From CALIZF01 sp046292445 (GTDB taxonomy: Bacteria; Pseudomonadota; Alphaproteobacteria; Rhodobacterales; Rhodobacteraceae), in assembly GCA_046292445.1 (NCBI GenBank), contig JBKBQT010000012.1:20844-84843 (forward strand): DNA of 64,000 bases, in the 5' to 3' direction. A model generated the notes under the pieces. It was not told the origin of the DNA. It was given only the letters and a program-made list of their open reading frames with translations, and did no database searches. Positions 33,587 through 42,848 of the stretch are shown here, piece by piece. A program made the translations under genes and the position numbers. Numbering within the stretch: the first letter of the stretch is position 1; each line of letters opens with the position of its first letter.

Positions 33587-34920
33587 CCTGCTCGTTCTCC
33601 GTCCGGTTTTACCCAGAATAGCAGGACAAGGCCGATCAGGAACAGGGCGATAAGCGGCGTGATGCCGAGTTGCTGGCTGCCCGTGACATCGCTCACGATC
33701 CCGATCGACAGCGGCGCAACGAAGGACGTCGCCTTGCCCGCCAGCGCATAGAGCCCGAAGGATTCGGTCATCTTCGCCGGATGCGACTGGCGCACCATCA
33801 TCGACCGGCTCGAGGATTGCAGCGCCCCGCCCGCCGCGCCGATCCCCGCGCCGAGGATGTAGAAGGCGATGTCGGGCAGGCGGCTCGTCGCGGGCACGGC
33901 CATGCCGAACACCGCCTCGCGGCTGACGAACACGACCGCGAGCGCGATCCCGGCAAGCGCAAGCACGCAGACCGCGATCACCGGCCGGGGCCCGAAGCGG
34001 CTGTCGGCCCGCCCGCCGATCCAGCAGAATACCGCCCCCGTGATCGCGGCGAGGATGCCGAAGATGCCCACCTCGGTCACCGACCAGCCCAGCACACCGG
34101 CCGCGTAGATGCCGCCGAAGACATACATGCCGTTGAGCGCATCGCGGTAGAACATCGACGATCCGAGATAGGCGAACAGGCTACGCTGCCGCGGCAGGTC
34201 GCGCAGCGTCGCCTTGAGCTCCGGCCAGGCGCCGCGCACCGCCGCGCCGATGCCGACCGCGTTCGGATCGCGCGGCTCGCGCACCCACAGGAAGAAGGGG
34301 ATCATGAAGACGGCATACCAGATCGCCGTGAACGGCCCGACCGACCGCGTGCCCTCGCGCGCCGCCGCGTCGAGGCCGAAAAGCGGATCGATCCCGATCA
34401 GCGTCTTGCCGCTGCCGCCCTCGGCCAGCAGGGTCAGCATCAGGATGAGCGCGAGCACCCCGCCGACATAGCCGAAGGCCCAGCCCGACCCCGATATCCG
34501 CCCGATCTCGTCCTTCGCGCCGAGGCCAGGCAGCATCGCGTTGGTGAAGATCGTGGCGAATTCCATGCCGATCAGGCCGATGCCGAACATCAGCATGACG
34601 AACCAGACGTTGAAATCGTCCGGCGCCGAATACCAGATGCCCCAAGCGCCGATCACATACATCAGCGAGAAGAGCCAGATGAACGGCATGCGCCCGCCGG
34701 CCCTGTCGGCCACCGCACCGAGGAGCGGGGCCGACAGCGCGATGAGGAACCCCGCAGCGCCGATGCCGTAACCCCAGATTGCCTGCGCCGCCGATCCGTC
34801 GCCCACGACGCTGACCACATAGGGGCCGAAGATGAAGGTCAGCAGCAGCGTGTTGTAGGGCTGGCTTGCGAAGTCGAAGAAATACCAGCCCCAGATGCGC
34901 CGGTTTGCCGAAACCGCCAT
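33553..34920 (-). CDS. UMF1-type MFS transporter
   Basis: 455 residues from ATG 34920. The start IWGWYFFDFASQPYNTLLLT matches the conserved beginning of UMF1 transporters, followed by about 12 membrane helices (SAPLLGAVADRAGGRMPFIW is the MFS motif A region). The family is related to eukaryotic vacuolar effluxers such as Atg22, but bacterial substrates are not established. The further open frame upstream of 34920 lacks similarity and overlaps the next gene's end, so it is left out. Confidence 0.88.
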   Translation of the reverse strand: MAVSANRRIWGWYFFDFASQPYNTLLLTFIFGPYVVSVVGDGSAAQAIWGYGIGAAGFLIALSAPLLGAVADRAGGRMPFIWLFSLMYVIGAWGIWYSAPDDFNVWFVMLMFGIGLIGMEFATIFTNAMLPGLGAKDEIGRISGSGWAFGYVGGVLALILMLTLLAEGGSGKTLIGIDPLFGLDAAAREGTRSVGPFTAIWYAVFMIPFFLWVREPRDPNAVGIGAAVRGAWPELKATLRDLPRQRSLFAYLGSSMFYRDALNGMYVFGGIYAAGVLGWSVTEVGIFGILAAITGAVFCWIGGRADSRFGPRPVIAVCVLALAGIALAVVFVSREAVFGMAVPATSRLPDIAFYILGAGIGAAGGALQSSSRSMMVRQSHPAKMTESFGLYALAGKATSFVAPLSIGIVSDVTGSQQLGITPLIALFLIGLVLLFWVKPDGERAGWSDPLAVPQR

Positions 34921-35017
34921 GATCGCCCCGCTCGCTTGCCTGCCGCCCGTCGATATGACGCGGGGCGCGAAGCGCTGGCAAGCGCAAAGGCCGGGAAGGC
35001 GGGAAGGGGGGCCCGCG

Positions 35018-35695
35018 TCAGGCCATCGCCTGCCGCGCATGGCGGCGGGCGACAGCGGCCGCGGCATGGATATGGGCGGCCATCGCCGCCTCGGCCCAGT
35101 CGGGTTCGCGCGCCGCGATGGCCTCTGCGATGTCGTGGTGGTGGCGCGCCTGCCGGATCATGTCGCGGTCGGAATAGAGCCGGTAGGTCCGCAGCACGAG
35201 GCCGAGGTTGACCGCGAGCGACAGCATCGCGCCCAGCCGGGGCGAGCGGGCGGCGGTCATCACCAGCCGGTGGAACGCCGCATTGGCCTCGGTGAGGGCG
35301 GCAAGGTCGGCCGGGCCGCGGGGCGGGGTGCGGTCGGTCATCGCGGCCGCAAGGCGCCCGAGTTCGGCCGCTTCCTCGGGGCTGGCGAATTCGGCAGCGC
35401 GGCGGGCGGCATAGCTTTCGAGCATCAGGCGCGTGGCAAAGACCTGCTGCACCTCGTCCGGGCTCATCACCGCCACGCGCAGGCCCTGCCCGGGCTCGCG
35501 CGTGAGGAACCCCTCGATGATGAGCCGCTTGACCGCCTCGCGCACCGGTGTGCGCGAGATGCCGAGCCGCGCGGCCAGCGCGGTTTCCGTCAGCTTGCCC
35601 TCGCCCGGCAGCGCCGCCGACAGGATGTCGGACCGCAGCACGGCATAGGCATGCTCGGCCGCCGAGGGGGCGCGGGCGTCATCCTCGCCGCGCAC
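35018..35695 (-). CDS. GntR/FadR-family transcriptional regulator
   Basis: 225 residues from GTG 35695, placed 2 bases after the stop of the lyase gene. Winged HTH at about 15-75 (KLTETALAARLGISRTPVRE, VKRLIIEGFLTREPGQGL). An FCD-type all-helical effector domain follows (about 85-215), with metal-ligand His in AAFHRLVM and HHHDIAEAIAAR. Such regulators usually repress the catabolic genes beside them until an acid or CoA ester binds. The 18-bp near-palindrome at 36633 is a plausible operator. Confidence 0.88.
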   Translation of the reverse strand: MRGEDDARAPSAAEHAYAVLRSDILSAALPGEGKLTETALAARLGISRTPVREAVKRLIIEGFLTREPGQGLRVAVMSPDEVQQVFATRLMLESYAARRAAEFASPEEAAELGRLAAAMTDRTPPRGPADLAALTEANAAFHRLVMTAARSPRLGAMLSLAVNLGLVLRTYRLYSDRDMIRQARHHHDIAEAIAAREPDWAEAAMAAHIHAAAAVARRHARQAMA

Positions 35696-35697
35696 CG

Positions 35698-36606
35698 TCA
35701 GGCCGCGCGGGGCGGGAATCCGCCCGCCTTCATCACCATGCCCGGCACCGGATGGCCGAGCTGCGCCTCGAGCCATTCGGCCGCGGCGATGGCGGCGTCG
35801 AGATCCCAGCCGGTGCGGATGCCCGCGCGCTCGAACATGTAGACCAGATCCTCCGTCGCCACATTGCCCGTCGCGCGCGGCGCGAAGGGGCAGCCGCCCG
35901 TCCCGCCGAGCGATGCATCGAAGATGCGCACCCCCGCCTCGTATCCCGCCCAGGCATTGGCGATCCCGGTGTTGCGCGTGTTGTGCAGGTGCAGCCGCAG
36001 CGGCACCTCGGGGAAGGCAGCGCGCACCGCGCCGACCCGCGCCGCCACATCGAGCGGCGTCGCCACCCCGATGGTGTCGGCCAGCGCCAGCTCGTGCGGG
36101 GCATGCGCCATCGCCGCCTCGACCACCTGCATCAGCCGGGCGAGCGGCACCTCGCCCTCGAAGGGGCAGCCGAAGGCGGCGCCGATGGTTATCCCCGCCG
36201 CGATCCGGCCCCGGGCCGCGGCCGCGATCCCGCCCCAGACGGCGAGCGATTCCGCCATCCCGACCCCCTGGTTGCGCTGGTTGAACGTCTCCGATGCCAC
36301 GACGACGAAATTCACCTCGTCCAGCCCCGCCGCCACCGCCCGCGCGAACCCGCGCAGGTTGAGCGCCAGCCCGATGTGCCGCGCCCCGCCGCGGGGGAGC
36401 GCGGCAGCCAGCGCATCGGCATCGGCCATCTGCGGAACCCGGGCGGGATTGACGAAACTCGTCACCTCGACCCGCCCCGCCCCTGCCGCGGTCGCGCGGG
36501 CGATCAGGTCAAGTTTTGTATCCAGCGGCAGGATTGTCTTTTCATTTTGTATACCGTCGCGGGCCGAAACCTCGACTATCTCGACATCTGGCGCGTTTGT
36601 GGACAC
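35698..36606 (-). CDS. Hydroxymethylglutaryl-CoA-lyase-like enzyme
   Basis: 302 residues from GTG 36606, chosen because AGGGGGA lies 5 bases upstream; an ATG at 36636 has no ribosome site and would put the start codon inside the palindromic operator. TIM-barrel DRE-type lyase: VEIVEVSARDGIQNEKTILP near the N-terminus, ITIGAAFGCPFEGEVPLARL, LRLHLHNTRNTGIANAW (metal-binding His-x-His) and ASLGGTGGCPFAPRATGN (active-site Cys). It cleaves HMG-CoA or an analogous beta-hydroxyacyl-CoA. Beside a CoA-transferase, other substrates such as citramalyl-type CoA esters are possible. Confidence 0.9.
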   Translation of the reverse strand: MSTNAPDVEIVEVSARDGIQNEKTILPLDTKLDLIARATAAGAGRVEVTSFVNPARVPQMADADALAAALPRGGARHIGLALNLRGFARAVAAGLDEVNFVVVASETFNQRNQGVGMAESLAVWGGIAAAARGRIAAGITIGAAFGCPFEGEVPLARLMQVVEAAMAHAPHELALADTIGVATPLDVAARVGAVRAAFPEVPLRLHLHNTRNTGIANAWAGYEAGVRIFDASLGGTGGCPFAPRATGNVATEDLVYMFERAGIRTGWDLDAAIAAAEWLEAQLGHPVPGMVMKAGGFPPRAA

Positions 36607-36632
36607 ATTTTCCCCCTGACCCCTTTTCTTCT

Positions 36633-36650
36633 GCATACAACGTTATATGC
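36633..36650. promoter_or_regulatory. 18-bp near-palindrome, candidate GntR operator
   Basis: GCATACAACGTTATATGC matches its own reverse complement at 16 of 18 positions and has a perfect AACGTT centre. It lies between the lyase (GTG 36606, minus) and the CoA-transferase (ATG 36728, plus) in an unusually AT-rich gap. It is well placed to control both directions by the GntR regulator two genes away. Confidence 0.6.
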
Positions 36651-36727
36651 TGAGACGCAAGAAAGTGAAGACTCGGGCGGCGCAGGCGACAGGAAGTTGC
36701 GCCCAAACGCCTTAATAGGGAGTGACC

Positions 36728-37948
36728 ATGGCCACGACCACCGGAGCCCCGCCCCGCCAGGGACCGCTGACCGACATCCGCGTGATCGAGATGGGGCAGC
36801 TTCTCGCCGGCCCCTTCTGCGGCCAGTTGCTCGCCGATTTCGGCGCCGAGGTCATCAAGGTCGAACAGCCCGGCGAGGGCGACCCGATGCGCGAATGGGG
36901 CCGGGAAAAGCCCTATGGCAAGTCGCTCTGGTGGCCGGTGGTCGCGCGCAACAAGAAATCCGTCACGCTCAACCTGCGCACCCCCGAGGGCCAGCAGGCG
37001 GTGCGCGACCTTGCCGCGCAATCGGACATCCTGATCGAGAACTTCCGCCCCGGCACGCTGGAGCGCTGGAACCTCTCGCCCGAGGCGCTCAAGGCGATCA
37101 ACCCGCGCCTCATCGTCGTGCGCGTCACCGGGTTCGGCCAGACCGGCCCCTATGCTGCGCGCGCCGGCTATGGCGCCATCGGCGAGGCGATGGGGGGGCT
37201 GCGCTATGTCGTCGGCGATCCCTCGACCCAGCCGAGCCGCATGGGCATTTCCATCGGCGACGAGCTTGCCGCGACCTATGCCTGCCTCGGCGCGCTGATG
37301 GCGCTGCACCACCGGGACCGCACCGGCGAGGGGCAGGTGATCGACAGCGCGATCTACGAGGCGGTGCTGGCGATGATGGAAAGCATGGTCAGCGAATACC
37401 ATGTCGCCGGTTATGTGCGCGAGCGGACGGGGCCGATCCTGCCCAATGTCTCGCCCTCGAACGTGTTCGATACCGCCGACGGCAAGCTGCTGCTGATCGC
37501 CGCCAATCAGGATACGGTGTTCAAGCGCCTCGCCGCCGCCATGGGCCGCCCCGACCTCGCCGAGGATCCGCGCTATGCGACCCATGCCGCCCGCGGGATG
37601 CACCAGGGCGAGCTCGACGCGCTCATCAATGACTGGACGCGGACGATCGCGCTGGGGCCGCTCGAGGCGCTGCTGAACGACCACGGCGTGCCCTGCGGCC
37701 TGATCTACACCGCACCCGACATGCTCGCCGATCCGCACTTCCGCGCGCGCGAGGCCATCGTCGAGGTGCCGCATCCGGTTTTCGGCGCGATCAAGATGCA
37801 GAACGTGGCGCCGCGTCTGTCGGCGACGCCCGGCGCGGTGCGCCACGCCGGCCCCGATCTGGGCGAGCATACCGAAGAGGTGCTGCGGGGCCTGCTCAAC
37901 CTCGATGCCGAAAAGCTCGCCGACTGGCGGGCGCGGGGGATCGTCTGA
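36728..37948 (+). CDS. CaiB/BaiF family (class III) CoA-transferase
   Basis: 406 residues from ATG 36728, with AGGG 8 bases upstream. The start DIRVIEMGQLLAGPFCGQLL, the catalytic Asp region in GISIGDELAATYACLGALMA, and the end HTEEVLRGLLNLDAEKLADW are typical of the family. It transfers CoA between carboxylic acids. With the divergent HMG-CoA-lyase-like enzyme it could activate and then cleave a hydroxylated dicarboxylic acid. The next gene starts 3 bases after its stop. Confidence 0.93.
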   Translation: MATTTGAPPRQGPLTDIRVIEMGQLLAGPFCGQLLADFGAEVIKVEQPGEGDPMREWGREKPYGKSLWWPVVARNKKSVTLNLRTPEGQQAVRDLAAQSDILIENFRPGTLERWNLSPEALKAINPRLIVVRVTGFGQTGPYAARAGYGAIGEAMGGLRYVVGDPSTQPSRMGISIGDELAATYACLGALMALHHRDRTGEGQVIDSAIYEAVLAMMESMVSEYHVAGYVRERTGPILPNVSPSNVFDTADGKLLLIAANQDTVFKRLAAAMGRPDLAEDPRYATHAARGMHQGELDALINDWTRTIALGPLEALLNDHGVPCGLIYTAPDMLADPHFRAREAIVEVPHPVFGAIKMQNVAPRLSATPGAVRHAGPDLGEHTEEVLRGLLNLDAEKLADWRARGIV

Positions 37949-37950
37949 GG

Positions 37951-38619
37951 ATGACCGGGGATGGCGCGCATGACGGGTTCCTGCCGGTGGCCGATGCGGC
38001 CGCCCGGCTGGGCCTGTCGCGCCTCAAGCTGCGCGAGGCGATCGCCAAGGGGCTGCTAGCGGCGCGGCGCGACAACGAGGGGCGGCTGCGCGTCGATCTG
38101 ACCGCGGTGCCGGGCGATCTGCGCGCCGCCATCGCCGCCGTGCCGGGCGATCCGGCCGCGCTGATGGGCGCGCTATTCGACGAGATCGAGGAGCTTTCGG
38201 GCGACCTCGCCGATGCCCGCGCGGCCAACGACCGCCTGATCCGCCTCGCCGGCGGGCAGGCCGATGCGCTCGACCGCGCGCTGGCGGCGGTCGAGGCGCG
38301 GGCGGGCGAGCGCGATGCCCTCGCCTCGGTTGCCGATCGCGCGCTGGCGGCGGCGGACGAGGCGGCGGAACGGGCCGCCGCGGTGCAGAAGGTGGCCGAT
38401 GCCGCCTTCGCCGCGCTCGACCGCGCGGCCGGCGCGCTGGAACGCCAGGCCGCGGAAACCGCGCGGCTCAAGGAACAGGCGGCATCGCAGGCCGAGGCCA
38501 TCGCAGGGCACGAGGGGCGGCTCGACCGGCTCTTCGCGCTCAGCGAACAGGCGCTCGAGGCGGCCGCGAAGGCAAGGGCGGCACCGTCGATCATCGCGCG
38601 CATGTTCGGGCGTCGCTGA
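37951..38619 (+). CDS. HTH plus coiled-coil protein of unknown function
   Basis: 222 residues, not matched to a named family. Residues about 10-45 (FLPVADAAARLGLSRLKLRE) look like a MerR/excisionase-type helix-turn-helix. From about 75 to 205 the chain is an almost unbroken Ala/Glu/Arg-rich amphipathic helix, probably a coiled coil, ending in a basic tail (SIIARMFGRR). It is short-spaced between the CoA-transferase and hyuA genes, so it is co-transcribed, yet regulators of this form are unusual inside such an operon. The C-terminal tail could contact membrane or nucleic acid. Confidence 0.7.
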   Translation: MTGDGAHDGFLPVADAAARLGLSRLKLREAIAKGLLAARRDNEGRLRVDLTAVPGDLRAAIAAVPGDPAALMGALFDEIEELSGDLADARAANDRLIRLAGGQADALDRALAAVEARAGERDALASVADRALAAADEAAERAAAVQKVADAAFAALDRAAGALERQAAETARLKEQAASQAEAIAGHEGRLDRLFALSEQALEAAAKARAAPSIIARMFGRR

Positions 38620-38642
38620 CAGGGGATGCGAAGGGGAAGGGC

Positions 38643-40832
38643 ATGAGCAAGACCGAGGATCTGATCCGCACCTACGAGGCGCGCCTGGCCGAGATCGAGG
38701 CGCGACTGGCGCGGGTCGAGGCCGGGGGCACCGCCCCCGCGCCGCGCCGCGCGGCCCGGGCCGGCGGCCTGCGGCTCGGCGTCGATGTGGGCGGCACCTT
38801 CACCGACCTGATCCTGCTCGACGCGGCGGCCGGCAAGGTCTGGTCGGCCAAGGTGCCCTCGACGCCCGAGGACAGCTCGATCGGCGTGCTCAACGGCATC
38901 GAGAAGATCTGCCGCGAGGCCGGCATCCGCCCCTCGGACATCGCAGAGGTGATGCACGGCACGACGGTGGCCACCAACACCGTGCTCACCGGATCGGGCG
39001 CCCGCGTGGGCCTCGTGACGACCAGGGGCTACCGCGACACGCTGCAGATCGCGCGGTCCTATGTGCCCGGCGGGCTCGGCGGCTGGGTGATCTGGAACAA
39101 GTCGCTGCCGCTCGCCCGGCTCGAGGACACGATCGAGGCGGACGAACGGATCGACGCGAAGGGCAACGTGCTCGTCCCGCTCGACGAGGCGGCGCTGCGC
39201 CGCGATCTGGCCGCCCTGCGCGACCGCGGGATCGAGGCGCTGACGATCAGCCTCTTCAACGGCTATGTCTCGGCCGTGCACGAGGATCGGGTGGCGGCCA
39301 TCGCGGCCGAGGTGATGCCGGGCATCCCCGTCAGCACCAGCCATGCGACGATGCCCGAGATGTACGAATACGAGCGCACCGAGACGACGGTGGTCAACTC
39401 CTACGTCCGCCCGGTGGTGGCCAAATACGTCGCCAACCTCCAGCGCGAACTCAAGGCCAAGATGGGCGAGGTCAACCTGCAGATCCTGCGCTCGGACGGC
39501 GGGCTGTCCTCGGCGCAGGGGGCGATGGACCAGCCGGTGAACCTCCTGATGTCCGGCCCCGCGGGCGGCGTCTCCGGCGCGCTCTGGATCGCCAAGAACG
39601 CCGGTTTCAAGAACCTGCTGACCTTCGACATGGGCGGCACCTCGACCGATGTCGCGCTGATCGAGAACGGCATCGCCCGCACCCGGCGCGAAACCCGCGT
39701 GGCCGATGTCACCGTCCGCGCCCCCTCGATCGACGTGCGCACCGTGGGCGCCGGCGGCGGCTCCATCGCCTATGTGCCCGAACTGACTCGGGCCCTGCGC
39801 GTCGGCCCGAAATCGGCCGGCGCCGTGCCCGGCCCGGCGGCCTATGACAAGGGCGGCGATCTGCCGACGGTCACCGATGCCAATGTCGTCCTCGGTTACC
39901 TGCCCTCCGACGCGCGGCTCGGCGGCGACATGACGATCCGCCGCGATCTCGCCGCGCGGGCGGTGCAGACCGTCGCCGATGCGCTCGGCAAGTCGCTCGA
40001 GGATGCCGCCGAGGGCATCATCGCCATCGTGAACGAGAACATGTGCGGCGCGCTGCGCCTCGTGTCGGTCGAACAGGGCTATGACCCGCGCGACTTCGCG
40101 CTGATCGGCTTCGGCGGCGCTGGCCCGCTGCATGCCAACGCCCTCTCGCGCCTCATCAACGCCTGGCCCAGCATCGTGCCCCCCGGCCCCGGCGTGCTCT
40201 GCGCCTATGGCGATGCGACGACGCGCCTGCGCAACGAGGCGAGCCAGACCTATGTGACCGCCACCGCCGCCACCTCGGATGCCGAGATCGCCGGCATGCT
40301 GCAGGCACTCGCCGCCCGCGCCGCCGAGACGCTCGAGGCCGAGGGCGTGCCGCGCAGCGAACAGGAAACGCTCTACCAGATCGACATCCGCTATCAGGGC
40401 CAGGGGATGAAGCTCACCGTGGACATGGCGCCCGACGTCTTTTCCCGCGAGGGCCTCGGGGGCATCGCCCGCCGCTTCGACGCCGAACACGAACAGCTTT
40501 TCACCTTCGCCCTCGACGCCCCCCACGAACTCGTCGCCCTGCGCGCGGTCGTCCAGGGACAGGAAAAACCCTTCATCGGGCGCGACTACGGCCAGGGCGG
40601 CCCCGATGCCGCCCAGGCTGCCGTCCACGACACCCGCCTCTACGCCGGCGGGCAGTGGCATGCGGCCAAGATCTACGACCGCGCCAGGCTGAAATCCGGC
40701 AACCGGATCCATGGCCCCGCGATCGTCACCGAAATGGACGCGACCGCCCTCATCCTGCCCGGCCATGTCGGCATCGTCGACAAGGTCGGCAATATCCTGA
40801 TCTGGCCCGAAACCCACGAAAAGGCGCGCTAG
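38643..40832 (+). CDS. hyuA: HyuA-type ATP-dependent hydantoinase/oxoprolinase subunit A
   Basis: 729 residues. An N-terminal helix of about 35 residues (TEDLIRTYEARLAEIEARLA) precedes the ASKHA-type ATPase fold with GVDVGGTFTDLILLD (about 46-60) and TFDMGGTSTDVALIENG as the two phosphate-binding segments. Conserved MHGTTVATNTVL and MSGPAGGV follow. Together with subunit B it opens cyclic amides such as N-methylhydantoin, hydantoin, 5-oxoproline or lactams with ATP. The added N-terminal helix resembles the coiled coil of the preceding gene product, so the two may interact (inference). Confidence 0.93.
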   Translation: MSKTEDLIRTYEARLAEIEARLARVEAGGTAPAPRRAARAGGLRLGVDVGGTFTDLILLDAAAGKVWSAKVPSTPEDSSIGVLNGIEKICREAGIRPSDIAEVMHGTTVATNTVLTGSGARVGLVTTRGYRDTLQIARSYVPGGLGGWVIWNKSLPLARLEDTIEADERIDAKGNVLVPLDEAALRRDLAALRDRGIEALTISLFNGYVSAVHEDRVAAIAAEVMPGIPVSTSHATMPEMYEYERTETTVVNSYVRPVVAKYVANLQRELKAKMGEVNLQILRSDGGLSSAQGAMDQPVNLLMSGPAGGVSGALWIAKNAGFKNLLTFDMGGTSTDVALIENGIARTRRETRVADVTVRAPSIDVRTVGAGGGSIAYVPELTRALRVGPKSAGAVPGPAAYDKGGDLPTVTDANVVLGYLPSDARLGGDMTIRRDLAARAVQTVADALGKSLEDAAEGIIAIVNENMCGALRLVSVEQGYDPRDFALIGFGGAGPLHANALSRLINAWPSIVPPGPGVLCAYGDATTRLRNEASQTYVTATAATSDAEIAGMLQALAARAAETLEAEGVPRSEQETLYQIDIRYQGQGMKLTVDMAPDVFSREGLGGIARRFDAEHEQLFTFALDAPHELVALRAVVQGQEKPFIGRDYGQGGPDAAQAAVHDTRLYAGGQWHAAKIYDRARLKSGNRIHGPAIVTEMDATALILPGHVGIVDKVGNILIWPETHEKAR

Positions 40833-40850
40833 GATGGCATGCAGACCGCC

Positions 40851-40911
40851 CCGCCCCGCTTCATCGTTCCCGAAATACTCCGGGGGTCCGGGGGCTGGCC
40901 CCCGGTCCCGC
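40851..40911. repeat. Intergenic palindromic element between hyuA and hyuB
   Basis: The 116-base gap between the genes contains CGTTCCCGAAATACTCCGGG followed by a hairpin, CCGGGGGC at 40888-40895 against GCCCCCGG at 40898-40905. From memory, this kind of GAAATACTCCGGGGG element recurs in Rhodobacterales genomes as a REP-like repeat. Inside an operon it could attenuate, protect or process the mRNA and set the hyuA:hyuB ratio. It has no T-run. Confidence 0.55.
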
Positions 40912-40948
40912 ACCATCCGCAAATCCCACCGCCGGGAGGCCCGCTGAC

Positions 40949-42835
40949 ATGCCCGCCACCATCGTCCAGTCGAACCCCAAGCCCTTCACCCGCGTCACGG
41001 TCGATCCGATCACCCTCGACATCGTGGAGAACGCCCTGCGCAACGCCCGGGCCGAGATGGATGCGGTCCTCTTCCGCACCGCCATGTCGCCGGGGATCCG
41101 CGAACAGCACGATGCCTTTCCGATGATCGCCAACCACGAAGGCAAGATGGTCGTGGGGCAGTTCGGGTCCTTCCTCTACGGCTTCATGCAGGGCTACAGG
41201 GGCACGATCGAGGATGGCGACATCTTCATCACCAACGATCCCTATTCCTGCGACGGCGCGGTCAGCCATCTGAACGACTGGCTGATGATGATGCCGATCT
41301 TCCACGACGGGCGCCTCGTGTCCTGGGCCGCGATGTTCGGGCACATGACGGATGTCGGCGGCAAGGTGCCCGGCTCGCTCCCGACGGACGCCAAGATGAT
41401 CTATGAAGAGGGGCTGATCGTGCCCCCGACCAAGATCTACCGCGGCGGCAGGCTCAACGACGAGCTCATGGCGATCCTGCTCGCCAACACGCGGATGCCG
41501 GACTGGAACAAGTCCGACTTCCTCGCCATCATCGCCTCGCTGCGCCTGGCCGAGCGGCGGGTGCGCGAAAACATCGCGCGCTTCGGGGTCGATACCTATC
41601 TGTCCGCGATGCTCGACATGCTCGACCGCAACAAGGTCGCCATGGGCGCGATCATCAAGCTGTTCATTCCCGAGGGGCGCGACAAGGCCAGCCGGTTCCA
41701 CGACTGGATCGACGACGACGGCCAGGGCAACGGCCCGTTCAAGATCGCCTGCACGCTCTGGCGCGAGGGGGATGTGGCGATCTTCGACTTCGCCGGCTCC
41801 GACCCGCAGAGCCTGTCGTCGATCAACTTCCTGCTCAACCCCGAGATGTTCAAGATGTTCTTCGGGGCCTTCACGATCAACCTCTTCGATCCGCAGATCC
41901 TGTTCAACGACGGGTTCTACGACCTCGTGGACGTGCGCATCCCGGACGGATGCATCCTGCGGCCGAGGAAACCCGCGGCGCTGTCCTGCCGCACCCATAT
42001 GCTGGGGCGCATCTTCGACCTGATGGGGGGCCTGCTGGGGCAGGGGGCGCCCGATGCGCTCAACGCCGCGGGGTTCTCGGACAGCCCGCATTTCATGTAT
42101 TCGGGCTTCGGGCAGGACGGGAAGTGGTTCCAGCTGTTCCAGATCGGCTTCGGCGGCGTGCCGGGTCGCCCGGCGGGCGACGGGCCGGACGGGCATTCGA
42201 TGTGGCCGGCCTTCACCAACGTGCCCAACGAATTCCTCGAGGCCTATTTCCCGCTGCGCATCCGCACCTACGCGACGATCCCCGATTCGGGGGGCGCGGG
42301 GCTGCACCGGGGCGGCAACGGCATCACCATCGCCTACGAGATGCTCGAGGAAGGCGACATCTCGATCCATGACGACCGCTGGCTGACCTACCCCTGGGGC
42401 GTGAACGGCGGCGCGCCGGGGCTGCGGTCCACCAAGACGCTCGTGCGCCGGGACGGCACGCGCGAGAACATCCCGTCGAAATGCGACCGGGTGCATGTGA
42501 TGCCGGGCGATGTGCTGCATTTCAACACCTGGGGCGGCGGCGGCTGGGGCGATCCGCTCAAGCGGCCGGCCGAGAAGGTGCTGGCGGATGTGGAACGCGG
42601 GCTCGTGACGGTAGAGGGCGCGCGCCGCTATGGCGTCGTGATCGCGGGCGGCAGGGTGGACGAACGGGCGACCGAAAGCCTGCGCCGCGACATGGCGGCG
42701 CGGCGGGGCGACCTGCCTCTCTTCGACCGCGGTTTCGAGAACCTTTCCGAACTCAAGGCCCGGGCCAGGCGCGAAACCGGCTTCGAGCCGCCCAAGGATC
42801 CGGTCTTCTTCGCCCGCCCCATGGCGGCCGAGTAG
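40949..42835 (+). CDS. hyuB: HyuB-type ATP-dependent hydantoinase/oxoprolinase subunit B
   Basis: 628 residues from ATG 40949 with GGGAGG 9 bases upstream. Family segments are DPITLDIVENALRNARAEMD, FITNDPYSCDGAVSHLNDWL, MFGHMTDVGGKVPGSLPTDA (metal-binding His/Asp) and GGGGWGDPLKRPAEKVLADV near the end. It forms the hydrolase half of the HyuAB complex. It is a little longer than usual (about 520-600), mainly at the C-terminus. Confidence 0.93.
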   Translation: MPATIVQSNPKPFTRVTVDPITLDIVENALRNARAEMDAVLFRTAMSPGIREQHDAFPMIANHEGKMVVGQFGSFLYGFMQGYRGTIEDGDIFITNDPYSCDGAVSHLNDWLMMMPIFHDGRLVSWAAMFGHMTDVGGKVPGSLPTDAKMIYEEGLIVPPTKIYRGGRLNDELMAILLANTRMPDWNKSDFLAIIASLRLAERRVRENIARFGVDTYLSAMLDMLDRNKVAMGAIIKLFIPEGRDKASRFHDWIDDDGQGNGPFKIACTLWREGDVAIFDFAGSDPQSLSSINFLLNPEMFKMFFGAFTINLFDPQILFNDGFYDLVDVRIPDGCILRPRKPAALSCRTHMLGRIFDLMGGLLGQGAPDALNAAGFSDSPHFMYSGFGQDGKWFQLFQIGFGGVPGRPAGDGPDGHSMWPAFTNVPNEFLEAYFPLRIRTYATIPDSGGAGLHRGGNGITIAYEMLEEGDISIHDDRWLTYPWGVNGGAPGLRSTKTLVRRDGTRENIPSKCDRVHVMPGDVLHFNTWGGGGWGDPLKRPAEKVLADVERGLVTVEGARRYGVVIAGGRVDERATESLRRDMAARRGDLPLFDRGFENLSELKARARRETGFEPPKDPVFFARPMAAE

Positions 42836-42848
42836 GGGCGGCGGGCGC

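Noticed and set aside
36606..36636. ATG 36636 as start of the lyase
   Set aside because: There is no ribosome site, and the codon lies inside the palindromic operator; GTG 36606 has AGGGGGA at the right distance.
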